Part shown: positions 1-8,165 of the stretch, one piece after another | How positions within the stretch are numbered: position 1 is the stretch's first letter | Layout of the letters: each line of letters opens with the position of its first letter | Source: an uncultured Oscillospiraceae bacterium | GTDB lineage: Bacteria > Bacillota > Clostridia > Oscillospirales > Oscillospiraceae | Assembly: GCA_947625355.1 (NCBI GenBank) | Contig: CANQOA010000001.1 | Span: 1 to 64,000, forward strand | Reading direction: 5' to 3' | DNA length: 64,000 bases | Notes under the pieces: generated by a model | Database searches by the model: none | Told to the model about the DNA's origin: nothing | Seen by the model: the letters and a program-made list of their open reading frames with translations, nothing else | Made by a program: the position numbers and the translations under genes

Positions 1-52
1 CCCCGACCTGCTGATTACAAATCAGCTGCTCTACCGACTGAGCTATACCAGC
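1..52 (-). tRNA. tRNA-Thr (UGU), 3' part cut by window edge
   Basis: The minus strand gives a 7-nt acceptor arm GCTGGTA, a D arm opening GCTC, and an anticodon stem GCTGA/TCAGC around the loop TTTGTAA, so the anticodon is UGU (Thr, ACA codons). The variable region and T arm are cut off at the edge, leaving 52 of about 76 nt. Confidence 0.93.
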
Positions 53-71
53 CAATCTTGCCAGCCGTTGA

Positions 72-100
72 ACTATAGCATAAAAAGCCGCGCTTGTCAA
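72..100 (-). promoter_or_regulatory. Promoter of tRNA-Thr
   Basis: On the minus strand TTGACA (95-100) and TATAGT (72-77) are separated by 17 nt, about 20 nt upstream of the tRNA 5' end. Confidence 0.8.
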
Positions 101-187
101 CAGTGAAATGAAAAAATCCCCGCGGGCATAGGACCGCCGGCTGCCGCATAGGATACCGGAGACTGCGAACCGGAAAGGAGGCGGCAC

Positions 188-1501
188 ATGACGGAGCACC
201 CCTATCTCCGCCGGGCCTATGCCGCGGCGGCGGCCCGGGATCCGAACCAGACCGTTTTTCTGCAGGCACTGGAGCAGCTGTATGAAGGGCTGGAGCCCTG
301 TCTGGAAGAGCGGCCCGCCTGGATGACGGCGGGGCTGGCGGAGCGGCTCGGCGAGCCGGAACGGGCCGTGCAGTTCCCCGTGACATGGACCGACGACCAG
401 GGCGCGCCCCGCATCACCCGCGGCTTTTTCGTCCGCCATACCGCCATACACGGCGCCTGCCGGTACGGGCTGCTGTTCCGGCCGGAGCTGGACCTGGACG
501 AGGTGAAAGCGCAGGCCCTGGCCGCGTCGCTGACCGCCGCCCTGGCGGGGCTGCCATGGGACGGCGGCATGGCGGGCGCGGACGCGGCTCCGGGAGAAAT
601 GACGGACAGCGAGAGCCGGCGGTTCTGCCAAGCGTTCATGGCCGGGCTGCTGCCCCACCTGGGCCGGGACTTCTCCCCCGCCCAGTGGGCGGGCATGGCG
701 GCCCGCCGGGAGCTGGACTACCTGACCGGCCGATATGAGCGTCTGGCGGCCATCGCGGAGCGTTTGCTGTCCGCACCGACGGCGGAGCAGCCTCTCTCCC
801 GGGCACAGGCCCAGGGCTACGGGCTGTGCCGCTTCGCCCAAGCTGCCCTCCGGCGGCTGACGGGCCAGCGTCTGGAGGGACAGTCGGTGCTGATCTCCGG
901 CACCGGCGCGCTGGCCGCCTGGTCTGGGGAGATGGCCGTCCGGCTGGGGGCAAAGGCTGCGGCGCTGGGGGACATGACCGGGTGTCTCTCCTGCCCGGCC
1001 GGACTGCCCCTGCGGCTGCTGCAGGACATGGCCAGGGAGCCGGGGCTGCCGCTGCTGCTATGGGCCGTCCGCACGCCGGGCGTGGAATACCGGCCCGGTC
1101 CGGCGCTGTGGGACATCCCGGCGGACGTGGTGTTTTTGTGCGACGGCGTCCGTTTGGGGTCCGCCGGGGCCAGGCGCATCGCCGCCCACCGGCCGGCGGC
1201 GGTGTTCGAGGGGATGCCCCTGGCCGCCACGGTCCCGGCCGGGCGCATTCTGGGCCGATGCGGGCTCTACAGTCCCGGTATCGCCTCCGGCGCCGGCGGG
1301 GACATCATGGCCCGCGCCGCGGCGGGATGCCGGCCAGATCGGTGGGAGGCGGAGCGGCAGCTGCGCGCCGCCATGGAGGCCGTTTTCGAGACTGTCCGGG
1401 CCGAGGCCGAACGGGCGGAGCGGCCCGGCGATCTGACCATGGGAGCGTACGCCGCGGCCTTCCGCGCCATCGCCGACGCCGCGGCGCGCAAGGGGCTGTA
1501 A
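188..1501 (+). CDS. Glutamate dehydrogenase-like protein lacking catalytic residues
   Basis: This 437-residue protein has the length and order of hexameric glutamate dehydrogenases. The N-terminal substrate half contains RGFFVRHTAIHG, and the dinucleotide fold starts at VLISGTGALAAW; a GIASGAGGDIMA segment matches the usual GKAANAGG region. The active site is not conserved: the GPYKGG lysine is Arg92, the catalytic lysine of GGGKGG is Met128, the helix lysine before it is about Ala112, and the catalytic aspartate of PAGDIG aligns with Ala168. The frame is intact and a strong ribosome site (GGAAAGGAGG) precedes the ATG. It is probably a non-catalytic paralogue, perhaps regulatory; another reaction with a rebuilt site is possible. 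It is flanked by a tRNA gene and a convergent CarD gene, so context gives no role. Confidence 0.75.
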   Translation: MTEHPYLRRAYAAAAARDPNQTVFLQALEQLYEGLEPCLEERPAWMTAGLAERLGEPERAVQFPVTWTDDQGAPRITRGFFVRHTAIHGACRYGLLFRPELDLDEVKAQALAASLTAALAGLPWDGGMAGADAAPGEMTDSESRRFCQAFMAGLLPHLGRDFSPAQWAGMAARRELDYLTGRYERLAAIAERLLSAPTAEQPLSRAQAQGYGLCRFAQAALRRLTGQRLEGQSVLISGTGALAAWSGEMAVRLGAKAAALGDMTGCLSCPAGLPLRLLQDMAREPGLPLLLWAVRTPGVEYRPGPALWDIPADVVFLCDGVRLGSAGARRIAAHRPAAVFEGMPLAATVPAGRILGRCGLYSPGIASGAGGDIMARAAAGCRPDRWEAERQLRAAMEAVFETVRAEAERAERPGDLTMGAYAAAFRAIADAAARKGL

Positions 1502-1509
1502 ACAAAAAG

Positions 1510-1534
1510 GCCGCCGCGGATTTCCCGCGGCGGC
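1510..1534 (-). terminator. Terminator of the CarD-like gene
   Basis: A 10-bp perfect GC stem (1510-1519 with 1525-1534) is followed on the minus strand by TTTTTGTT. It may also stop the convergent plus-strand gene, but the T run on that side is weaker. Confidence 0.75.
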
Positions 1535-1550
1535 GATCCGGTTTTGTCCC

Positions 1551-2087
1551 TCAAGTCGTCTCCGGCACAGCGGCCAGGGCCCGGAGCCTCTGGGCGATGA
1601 ACTGCTGTACGCTGTCCTTTTCGATGCCCAGCGCCACAGCCAGTTCACCATACAGCAGGTTTTCCGCCCGCTCCATATAGCGGCGGTCCACCGCGCCGAA
1701 CTTCAGCTTCTTTTCCTCCCGCTCCACCTTTTTCCGGTAGGTGGACATGGTCAGCCGCAGCAGGCTCAGACAGTCATGGTCCTCCATTTTCGCCCGGTAG
1801 TGGTTCTCCAGCTGCTGGAGATTTTGGTTATAATAGACCTCCGGCACGATGGTAGGGATCTGATCGATGAGCTCCATCGCCTCGTCCCGGGAGATCACCG
1901 GCCGGGTGAACACCTTGTCGTTGTCCACCGGCGTGGTGATGGTGCCCGTCTGATACAGAGGCTCCAGCACATAATACTGCCGCTCCGGCTCCGTCCGTCC
2001 CGTTTTCTTCGTCACGATCTCCGTGACCCGGCACACGCCCGTGCCGCCATACAAAATCAGGTCTCCCGTCTGGTACAAAAACGCCAC
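1551..2087 (-). CDS. CarD/CdnL-family transcriptional regulator
   Basis: The N-terminus YQTGDLILYGGTGVCRV is the Tudor-like RNA polymerase-interacting domain of CarD/CdnL/TRCF-RID proteins, followed by a basic helical C-terminal region (KKVEREEKKLKFG) typical of the family's DNA-binding half. Such proteins bind the RNA polymerase beta subunit and stabilise open promoter complexes. The longer open frame begins at 2162, but family members start just before YQTGD, so I chose the GTG at 2087. A TTG at 2078, with AAGGAG about 10 nt upstream, is an equally good start. Length is about 178 residues. Target genes cannot be deduced from the window. Confidence 0.8.
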   Translation of the reverse strand: MAFLYQTGDLILYGGTGVCRVTEIVTKKTGRTEPERQYYVLEPLYQTGTITTPVDNDKVFTRPVISRDEAMELIDQIPTIVPEVYYNQNLQQLENHYRAKMEDHDCLSLLRLTMSTYRKKVEREEKKLKFGAVDRRYMERAENLLYGELAVALGIEKDSVQQFIAQRLRALAAVPETT

Positions 2088-2141
2088 GCTCCTTGATCCT
2101 GGCCGATCGCCGGCCTTCCGAAAAAACCGCATACTTCCCGT

Positions 2142-2156
2142 CACTATAATATAGTG
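2142..2156. promoter_or_regulatory. 15-bp palindrome over the CarD promoter
   Basis: CACTATAATATAGTG is a perfect palindrome. On the minus strand it contains TATATT, which with TTTCAG upstream (16-nt spacer) could be the -10 of the CarD-like gene, so it may be an operator or simply a symmetric -10. Confidence 0.45.
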
Positions 2157-2224
2157 TACCACTGATTTCCTGAAAATGTAAGCGAATTTTGCCGCGCGGC
2201 GTCGATTCTAAAATCAGGATAACG

Positions 2225-2248
2225 ACGCCCCCTCTTTCGAGGGGGCGT
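2225..2248. terminator. Hairpin between galE and the CarD-like gene
   Basis: A perfect 10-bp stem (ACGCCCCCTC / GAGGGGGCGT) with a TTTC loop. The T run (TTTT) is on the plus-strand side, but both neighbours are on the minus strand; it probably ends galE transcription inefficiently. Confidence 0.5.
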
Positions 2249-2284
2249 TTTGTCAAGAATTGCCAGCTTGTAGTCAAGAATACC

Positions 2285-3295
2285 TCAGTAACCGTTCGGG
2301 TTATTGCTCTGCCAGCGCCAGGAGTCGGCGCACATATCCTCCACCGATCTGGTCGCCTTCCAGCCCAGGACCCGCTCCGCCTTGGAGCAGTCGGCATACA
2401 CGCTGGCCAGGTCGCCGGGGCGGCGGGGCGCGATCACATAGGGCACCTTCACGCCGGTGGCGGCCTCAAAGGCGTGCACCAGCTCCAGCACGCTCACGCC
2501 GTGGCCGGTGCCCAGATTGAACACCTCCGCGCCGGTATGGCTCAGGGCGTACTCCAGGGCCTTCACATGGCCCGCGGCCAGGTCCATCACATGGATATAG
2601 TCCCGCACGCCGGTGCCGTCGGGCGTGTCATAGTCGTCGCCGAACACGTTCAGATGGGGCAGCCGGCCCACCGCGACCTGGGTGATATAGGGCATCAGAT
2701 TGTTGGGGATGCCGGAGGGGTTCTCCCCGATGCGGCCGCTGGGATGGGCGCCCACGGGGTTGAAGTACCGCAGCAGCACCACGCTCATGGCGGGGTCAGC
2801 CTTCGCCACGCCCCCGGCGATCTGCTCGATCATGAACTTGGTCCAGCCGTACGGGTTGGTGCAGCCGCCGGTCTCGCTCTCCTCCGTATAGGGCACGGCG
2901 GCCTTCGCGCCGTAGACCGTGGCGGAGGAGGAGAAGATGAACCGCTTGCAGCCGGCGTCGGCCATGCACTCCAGCAGGCTCAGGGTAGTGTCCAGGTTGT
3001 TGCGGTAGTACTTGAGGGGCTTGGCCACGCTCTCCCCCACCGCCTTGAAGCCGGCGAAGTGGATGACGGCGGCGGGCTTTGTCTCGGCGAAGATACGCGC
3101 CATGGCGGTCTTGTCCGCCACATCCGCTTCATAGAGGGGCATCTTCTTGCCCGTCAGGGCCTCGCAGCGGCGCACCGCCTCGGGGCTGGAATTGGAAAAG
3201 TCATCCACGATGGCCACATCGTATCCGGCCTCCGCCAGGGCGATGGCCGTATGGGAGCCGATATAGCCGGCCGCGCCGGTGAGTAAGATGGTCAT
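2285..3295 (-). CDS. galE: UDP-glucose 4-epimerase
   Basis: GalE interconverts UDP-glucose and UDP-galactose with a bound NAD. The protein starts MTILLTGAAGYIGSH with the GxxGxxG Rossmann motif; the catalytic pair is visible as SSSATVYG and the tyrosine of NPYGWTKFM (YxxxK). Length is 336 residues, normal for the family. The open frame extends upstream to 3379, but the ATG at 3295 has GAGGAGG at the right spacing and begins exactly at the Rossmann strand. It lies just downstream of ilvE on the same strand with a 13-nt gap, so the two are probably co-transcribed, although their pathways are unrelated. Confidence 0.96.
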   Translation of the reverse strand: MTILLTGAAGYIGSHTAIALAEAGYDVAIVDDFSNSSPEAVRRCEALTGKKMPLYEADVADKTAMARIFAETKPAAVIHFAGFKAVGESVAKPLKYYRNNLDTTLSLLECMADAGCKRFIFSSSATVYGAKAAVPYTEESETGGCTNPYGWTKFMIEQIAGGVAKADPAMSVVLLRYFNPVGAHPSGRIGENPSGIPNNLMPYITQVAVGRLPHLNVFGDDYDTPDGTGVRDYIHVMDLAAGHVKALEYALSHTGAEVFNLGTGHGVSVLELVHAFEAATGVKVPYVIAPRRPGDLASVYADCSKAERVLGWKATRSVEDMCADSWRWQSNNPNGY

Positions 3296-3308
3296 AGTAT
3301 GAGCCTCC

Positions 3309-4376
3309 TCAGCAGACGGGCACGATCCAGCCGTGGGTATCCTCGGTCTTGCCCCACTGGATGCCGGTGATTGCCTCATAGAGCTTATGGGTCACCGGGC
3401 CGATCTCGAAGTTGTTGACAGTGTGGTCCTCGCCCTGGTAGTAGATCTCGCCGATGGGGGACACCACGGCGGCGGTGCCGGTGCCCCAGGCCTCCTCCAG
3501 GGTGCCTTCCTTGGCGGCGGCGATCAGCTCGTCGATGGAGATGTCCCGCTCCTGGACCTCATAGCCCCACTCGCCCAGCAGCTGGATGGCGCTCTTGCGG
3601 GTGATGCCGGGCAGGACGGAGTCCTTCTCCAGAGAGGGGGTGACCACCTTGCCGGCGATCTTGAACATGACGTTCATGGAGCCCACCTCTTCGATGTACT
3701 TCTGCTCCACGCCGTCCAGCCACAGCACCTGGGAGAAGCCCTTCTTCTCCGCCAGCTCGCTGGCGTGGAGGCTGGCGGCGTAGTTGCCGCCGCACTTGGC
3801 AAAGCCGGTGCCGCCCCGGACGGCCCGGACCTCGCGGCTCTCGATGGCGATGCGCACCGGGTTCAGCCCCTCGGGATAATAGCTGCCCACGGGGCAGGTG
3901 ATGATGCAGAAGATGTAGGTCCCGGAGGCGTGCACGCCCAGCTTCGGGTCCGTGGCGATGACGAACGGGCGGATGTACAGGCTGGTATCCGGCGCGGAGG
4001 GGACCCAGTCCTGATCCACCGTGACCAGCTCCTTCAGCGCCTGCAGATAGACATCCTCCGGCACGGGCGGGATGCACAGCTTCTCGCAGGAACGGGCCAT
4101 GCGGGCGATGTTCTCCGTGGGCCGGAACAGCTGGATCTTTCCCTCGGCGGTGCGGTAGGCCTTCATGCCCTCGAACGCCTCCTGGGCATAGTGCAGCACC
4201 ATGGCCGACGGCTCCAGGGACAGAGGCCCGTAGGGGACGATGCGCGCGTCGTGCCAGCCCTTGTCCTTCGAGTAGTCCAAAAGGAACATGTGGTCGGAGA
4301 AGTAGGTGCCAAAGGGGATGCCGTTCACATCCGGTTTTTCCCGCGGGGTAGTGGTCTTTACGATCTTGATTTCCAT
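3309..4376 (-). CDS. ilvE: Branched-chain amino acid aminotransferase
   Basis: This fold-type IV PLP enzyme transfers amino groups between glutamate and Leu, Ile or Val. The PLP lysine is Lys194 in GGTGFAKCGGNYAAS, and the family segment SQVLWLDGVEQKYIEEVGS follows. Length is 355 residues, typical of class II IlvE. The open frame runs upstream to 4586; the ATG at 4376 was chosen because GGAGGAAG precedes it and family members start close to MEIKIVKT. A good promoter lies about 70 bp upstream. galE follows directly. Confidence 0.96.
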   Translation of the reverse strand: MEIKIVKTTTPREKPDVNGIPFGTYFSDHMFLLDYSKDKGWHDARIVPYGPLSLEPSAMVLHYAQEAFEGMKAYRTAEGKIQLFRPTENIARMARSCEKLCIPPVPEDVYLQALKELVTVDQDWVPSAPDTSLYIRPFVIATDPKLGVHASGTYIFCIITCPVGSYYPEGLNPVRIAIESREVRAVRGGTGFAKCGGNYAASLHASELAEKKGFSQVLWLDGVEQKYIEEVGSMNVMFKIAGKVVTPSLEKDSVLPGITRKSAIQLLGEWGYEVQERDISIDELIAAAKEGTLEEAWGTGTAAVVSPIGEIYYQGEDHTVNNFEIGPVTHKLYEAITGIQWGKTEDTHGWIVPVC

Positions 4377-4443
4377 GGTAAAATAACTTCCTCCTGCCGT
4401 TTCTGGCTGCCGTTCTCTATGCGGTGCGCCAATAAATTGATTT

Positions 4444-4472
4444 ATTATAATCCCATTTTTCCCGCTCTGCAA
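4444..4472 (-). promoter_or_regulatory. Promoter of ilvE-galE
   Basis: On the minus strand TTGCAG (4467-4472) and a consensus TATAAT (4444-4449) are 17 nt apart. No T-box or leader peptide is evident in the roughly 60-nt leader. Confidence 0.75.
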
Positions 4473-4572
4473 GCCCTTCTCCGCCGGAATGGCAAATCTT
4501 CCCCTCCCGGCCGCCCGCAAAAAAGTTCCTCCCATCTTTTGTAACTTTTCTCTAGGCATTCCGTAACATATG

Positions 4573-4581
4573 TGATATAAT
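4573..4581 (+). promoter_or_regulatory. Extended -10 promoter of the lipoprotein-TCS operon
   Basis: TGATATAAT is an extended -10 with a consensus TATAAT 39 nt before the ATG. The -35 region (TAGGCA, 4553-4558) is weak. Confidence 0.65.
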
Positions 4582-4620
4582 GTCATAGATAAAGAAAAAA
4601 GTTACAGACGGGGTGATGGC

Positions 4621-5904
4621 ATGACGGACACACGGCGGCGCGCGGCGGCGCTGATACTGGCGCTGACGCTGGCCCTTGCCTGCGCCGGATGCATGAGCGC
4701 CAACGTGGAGGACCTGTACTCCCTGCCCCAGATGAGCGAAGAATATGTCCAGCTCCAGGAGCTGGTGGGCCAGGTCATCGCCGCCGGCGGCTCCTACGCC
4801 GCTCCCACCGGCGGCAGCAACCGCCAGACCATCCAGCTGCGGGACCTGGACGGAGACGGCACCCCCGAGGCGCTGGCCTTCCTGGCGGACGAGAACCACA
4901 CCCCCATGGTGTGCGTCTACCGCCAGGACGCGCATGGGGACTACTATCACTATATCGTCCTTCCCGGGGACGGGACCGCCGTGGCCGGGGTGGATTACGC
5001 CGATCTGAACGGCGACGGGGCCTCGGAGCTGATCCTCGTCTGGCAGGGCGGCGGCTCGCTGAAGATGCTGAGCGTATACTCCCTCGGCAGCGCCGACCAG
5101 TCGGAGCAGGAGTGCCTTTTCAGCGCGGACTGCTCGGAGTTCGTGGTATGCGACCTGGACGGGGACGGCGTGGAGGACCTGCTCAACCTGCAGATGGACG
5201 CCGGCGCCGGCACGCTGGTGATGTACCAGCTGGAGGGCAGCCAGATGACCGCCTCGGAAGCGGCGCTGTCCACCGGCGTCACCGCCATGCGGCGGGCCGT
5301 GGCCGGCACGCTCGCCGACGGCGCGGCGGCGCTGTTCGTGGAGAGCGATCTGGGCGGGAGCGGTCTTGTGACCGACGTGTTCACCGCCGCCGACGGCCGT
5401 GTGAAGAACATCACCATGTCCGTGCTGGGCCGCAGCGACACCCTCCGTCCCGACGGGCTGTTCGCCGCGGACATCAACGGCGACCGGGCCATGGAGGTCC
5501 CCGCCGGCAGCGGCGACATCCTCACCTGGTACGGTCTGAGCGCCGACGGGGCCCGGTCCCCCGCCGCCGCCACCTACTATGACGCCGTGGGCGGGTGGTA
5601 TTTCGTGCTGCCGGAGCCGCTGTCGAACGGCGTCTCCACCGAGGAACACGGTGCCGGCGGGCCCGAGCGGGCCATCGTGTTCACCATCTCCGGCGGCACC
5701 ACCCCTCAGAGGAACGTGCTGGTCATCTACGCGCTGACCGGGGACAACCGTCTGGACCGGGCGGCGGTGGACGGACGGTTCATCCTCCGGCAGGAGGACC
5801 GGGTGATCTACGCGGCGCAGCTGCTGACGGACGAGCTGACCGAAGAGGATATCCAGGATAATTTCTACATCATATATGACCAATGGCAGGCGGGAGACCT
5901 GTAA
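4621..5904 (+). CDS. Predicted lipoprotein with DxDGDG loops
   Basis: A 427-residue exported protein. The N-terminus is basic then hydrophobic and ends LACAGC, a slightly non-standard lipobox with Cys24 as lipid site. Three loops of FG-GAP/EF-hand type (DLDGDGTPEAL at 75, DLNGDGASEL at 128, DLDGDGVEDLL at 178) and a degenerate fourth (DINGDRAMEV at 284) suggest calcium-binding beta-propeller-like repeats. I recognise no enzyme motif. It is the first gene before a two-component pair, 15 bp from the response regulator, so it could be a sensor accessory or an output. Two other secreted proteins in this window (38314 and 40127) carry the same kind of loop. Confidence 0.7.
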   Translation: MTDTRRRAAALILALTLALACAGCMSANVEDLYSLPQMSEEYVQLQELVGQVIAAGGSYAAPTGGSNRQTIQLRDLDGDGTPEALAFLADENHTPMVCVYRQDAHGDYYHYIVLPGDGTAVAGVDYADLNGDGASELILVWQGGGSLKMLSVYSLGSADQSEQECLFSADCSEFVVCDLDGDGVEDLLNLQMDAGAGTLVMYQLEGSQMTASEAALSTGVTAMRRAVAGTLADGAAALFVESDLGGSGLVTDVFTAADGRVKNITMSVLGRSDTLRPDGLFAADINGDRAMEVPAGSGDILTWYGLSADGARSPAAATYYDAVGGWYFVLPEPLSNGVSTEEHGAGGPERAIVFTISGGTTPQRNVLVIYALTGDNRLDRAAVDGRFILRQEDRVIYAAQLLTDELTEEDIQDNFYIIYDQWQAGDL

Positions 5905-5919
5905 CAAGGAGGCAGAGGA

Positions 5920-6609
5920 ATGAAAAAGGTATTGGTATTGGAGGACGAGTCCAGTATCCGCAGCTTTGTGGTGATCAACCTCAAGCGCTCCGGCTATGAG
6001 CCCATCGAGGCGGAGACCGGCGAACAGGCCCTGGAGCAGCTCAAGCAGAACCCGGACGTCAAGGTGGCGCTGCTGGACGTGATGCTGCCGGACATCGACG
6101 GCTTTGAGGTCTGCCGCCGCATCCGCGCCTCCGATTCAAAGATCGGCATCATCATGCTCACCGCCAAGAGCCAGGAGATGGACAAGGTGACGGGGCTGAT
6201 GACCGGCGCGGACGACTACGTGACCAAGCCCTTCTCCCCCGCGGAGCTGACCGCCCGCATCGACGCGCTGTTCCGGCGCACCGGCGCGGAGGAGCCCGAG
6301 GCCGACCGGGGCGAGCTGCATCACGGCCCCTTCCGGCTGAACACCCGCAACCGCACCCTGGAGAAGAACGGCGAGCGCATCAAGCTCACCCAGATCGAGT
6401 ACTCCATCATGAAGCTGTTCATGGACAATCCCGGCCGGGCGCTGAGCCGGGAGGACATCCTCAACGCCGTCTGGGGCCGGGACTACTTCGGCGAGCTGAA
6501 GATCGTGGACGTGAACATCCGCCGGCTGCGCATCAAGATCGAGGACAACAGCACCATCCCCACCTATATCACCACCGTGTGGGGCTATGGCTACAAGTGG
6601 GGATTCTGA
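5920..6609 (+). CDS. OmpR/PhoB-family response regulator
   Basis: The receiver domain (1-120) has the acidic pair Glu8-Asp9, phosphoacceptor Asp53 in LLDVMLPDIDGF, and the lysine of TKPFSPAEL. The C-terminal winged helix (about 135-229) ends TYITTVWGYGYKWGF, characteristic of the OmpR family. Length (229) is typical. It sits between the lipoprotein and the histidine kinase at 6678 and is expected to be phosphorylated by that kinase. Target genes are unknown; the resemblance is to WalR/ResD-type regulators, but that does not fix a regulon. Confidence 0.93.
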   Translation: MKKVLVLEDESSIRSFVVINLKRSGYEPIEAETGEQALEQLKQNPDVKVALLDVMLPDIDGFEVCRRIRASDSKIGIIMLTAKSQEMDKVTGLMTGADDYVTKPFSPAELTARIDALFRRTGAEEPEADRGELHHGPFRLNTRNRTLEKNGERIKLTQIEYSIMKLFMDNPGRALSREDILNAVWGRDYFGELKIVDVNIRRLRIKIEDNSTIPTYITTVWGYGYKWGF

Positions 6610-6613
6610 CAGT

Positions 6614-6645
6614 CGTTTGAAAGGAGCGGGCTCCTTGAAAAAACG
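6614..6645. repeat. Palindromic element between regulator and kinase genes
   Basis: A 7-bp core AAGGAGC / GCTCCTT with a GG loop is enclosed by CGTTT / AAACG. The core TTTGAAAGGAGC recurs in the hairpin at 9145, in the same gene run. Confidence 0.7.
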
Positions 6646-6677
6646 ATCCTATGAGGCAATGAGGCTGACATATACGT

Positions 6678-8132
6678 ATGGGTAAGAAACTTCTGGGAAA
6701 AACGCATCTGCGGGGGTTGAAGAACCGCTGGCTCAAGACCGGCGTGCTCATGACCCTCGTCATCATGGTGCTGTTCATCCTGGTATTCTCCCTGGGCGTG
6801 CGCAGCTTCTACTATAACGCCGTCCGCACCGGTCTGGCCGCCAAGGCCCAGTCCGCCTCGTCCTTCTTCACCGGCTATGTGTCCCGGACCTACAGCCAGT
6901 ACTATCAAAGCGCCTACCGCTACACCGAGAGCTTTGAGGACAAGGACGTGCTGGAGCTGCAGTTCGTGAACACCCGGGGCGTGGTGGAGGTCTCCAGCTA
7001 CGGCATCTCCGCCGGCACCGTGCCCGGCACCAAGGACGTGCGCACCGCCCTGGAGGACCGGCAGATCGGCGCCTGGCACGGCCGCCGTAGCGGCACCGGC
7101 GAGCGCATCATGGCCGTCACCGCCCCCCTGCTGAGCCAGGACGGCTCTGTGGTGGGCGCCATGCGGTATGTGACCAGCCTGCGGCTGGTGGACCGCCAGA
7201 TCGGGCGCATGTCCGCCCTGGCGGCGGGCATAGGGCTGTTGGTGATGCTGGCGGTGCTGCTGTCGAACCTCTACTTCATCCGCACCTTCACCGAGCCTTT
7301 GGAGGAGCTGACGGCCCTGGCCAGGCGCATCGCCGAGGGCAGCTACGGCATCCAGGCCCAGAAAAAATACGACGACGAGATCGGCGACCTGACCGACGCC
7401 ATCAACGAGATGAGCGCCAAGATCGGCGAGTCGGAAAAGGTCCAGACCGAATTCATCTCCTCCGTCTCCCATGAGCTGCGCACGCCCCTGACCGCCATCA
7501 CCGGCTGGGCGGAGACCCTGGCCTATGACGAGACCATCTCCGACGACGCCCAGCGGGGCATCGCCATCATCTCCAAGGAATCCGGACGGCTCACCAAGAT
7601 GGTGGAATCCCTTCTGGAATTCACCCGCATCCAGGACGGCCGGTTCAACCTCAACGTGGAGACCCTGGACGTGGCCGGGGAGCTGGAGGAGGCCATCTAT
7701 ACATACGGCAAGCTCCTGGAGCACGACGGCATGACCGTGGAGTACGATCCCCCCGACGAGGACATCCCCTTCGTGCTGGGCGACGGCGAGCGTCTCAAGC
7801 AGGTGTTCCTGAACATCATGGACAACGCCGCCAAGTACGGCCGCTCCGCCGGGCGCATCCAGGTGACCGTCGGCGCGGCCGGCGGCTGGGTGATCATCCG
7901 GTTCCGGGACTTCGGCCCCGGCATCCCGCCGGAGGAGCTGCCCTTCGTGAAGAAAAAGTTCTACAAGGGCAGCGGCAAGGAGCGGGGCAGCGGCATCGGC
8001 CTGTCCGTGTGCGAGGAGATCGTCACCCGCCACAAGGGCAAGCTGGAGCTGGAGAACGCCGCCGACGGCCGCACGGGCCTGATCGTGACGGTCATGCTCC
8101 CGGTGATCAAGGAAGAGGACCTGAAAATATAA
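6678..8132 (+). CDS. Membrane sensor histidine kinase
   Basis: A 484-residue kinase with transmembrane helices at about 21-43 and 180-202 flanking an extracellular sensing domain of roughly 135 residues, a HAMP linker, a HisKA domain with phosphoacceptor His265 in SHELRTPLTA, and a HATPase domain with DNAAKYG (N box), DFGPGIP (G1) and GSGIGLSV (G2). It is the partner of the preceding OmpR-type regulator. The ribosome site is weak: GAGG lies 13 nt before the ATG, and a palindrome carrying AAGGAG sits about 50 nt upstream. No alternative in-frame start is obvious. Confidence 0.92.
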   Translation: MGKKLLGKTHLRGLKNRWLKTGVLMTLVIMVLFILVFSLGVRSFYYNAVRTGLAAKAQSASSFFTGYVSRTYSQYYQSAYRYTESFEDKDVLELQFVNTRGVVEVSSYGISAGTVPGTKDVRTALEDRQIGAWHGRRSGTGERIMAVTAPLLSQDGSVVGAMRYVTSLRLVDRQIGRMSALAAGIGLLVMLAVLLSNLYFIRTFTEPLEELTALARRIAEGSYGIQAQKKYDDEIGDLTDAINEMSAKIGESEKVQTEFISSVSHELRTPLTAITGWAETLAYDETISDDAQRGIAIISKESGRLTKMVESLLEFTRIQDGRFNLNVETLDVAGELEEAIYTYGKLLEHDGMTVEYDPPDEDIPFVLGDGERLKQVFLNIMDNAAKYGRSAGRIQVTVGAAGGWVIIRFRDFGPGIPPEELPFVKKKFYKGSGKERGSGIGLSVCEEIVTRHKGKLELENAADGRTGLIVTVMLPVIKEEDLKI

Positions 8133-8165
8133 GAACATCGCATCGACCTACAGAAAGGCGGAAAA

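Noticed and set aside
4377-4620. T-box or leader peptide before ilvE
   Set aside because: The transcript leader is about 60 nt with no specifier or antiterminator-like structure.
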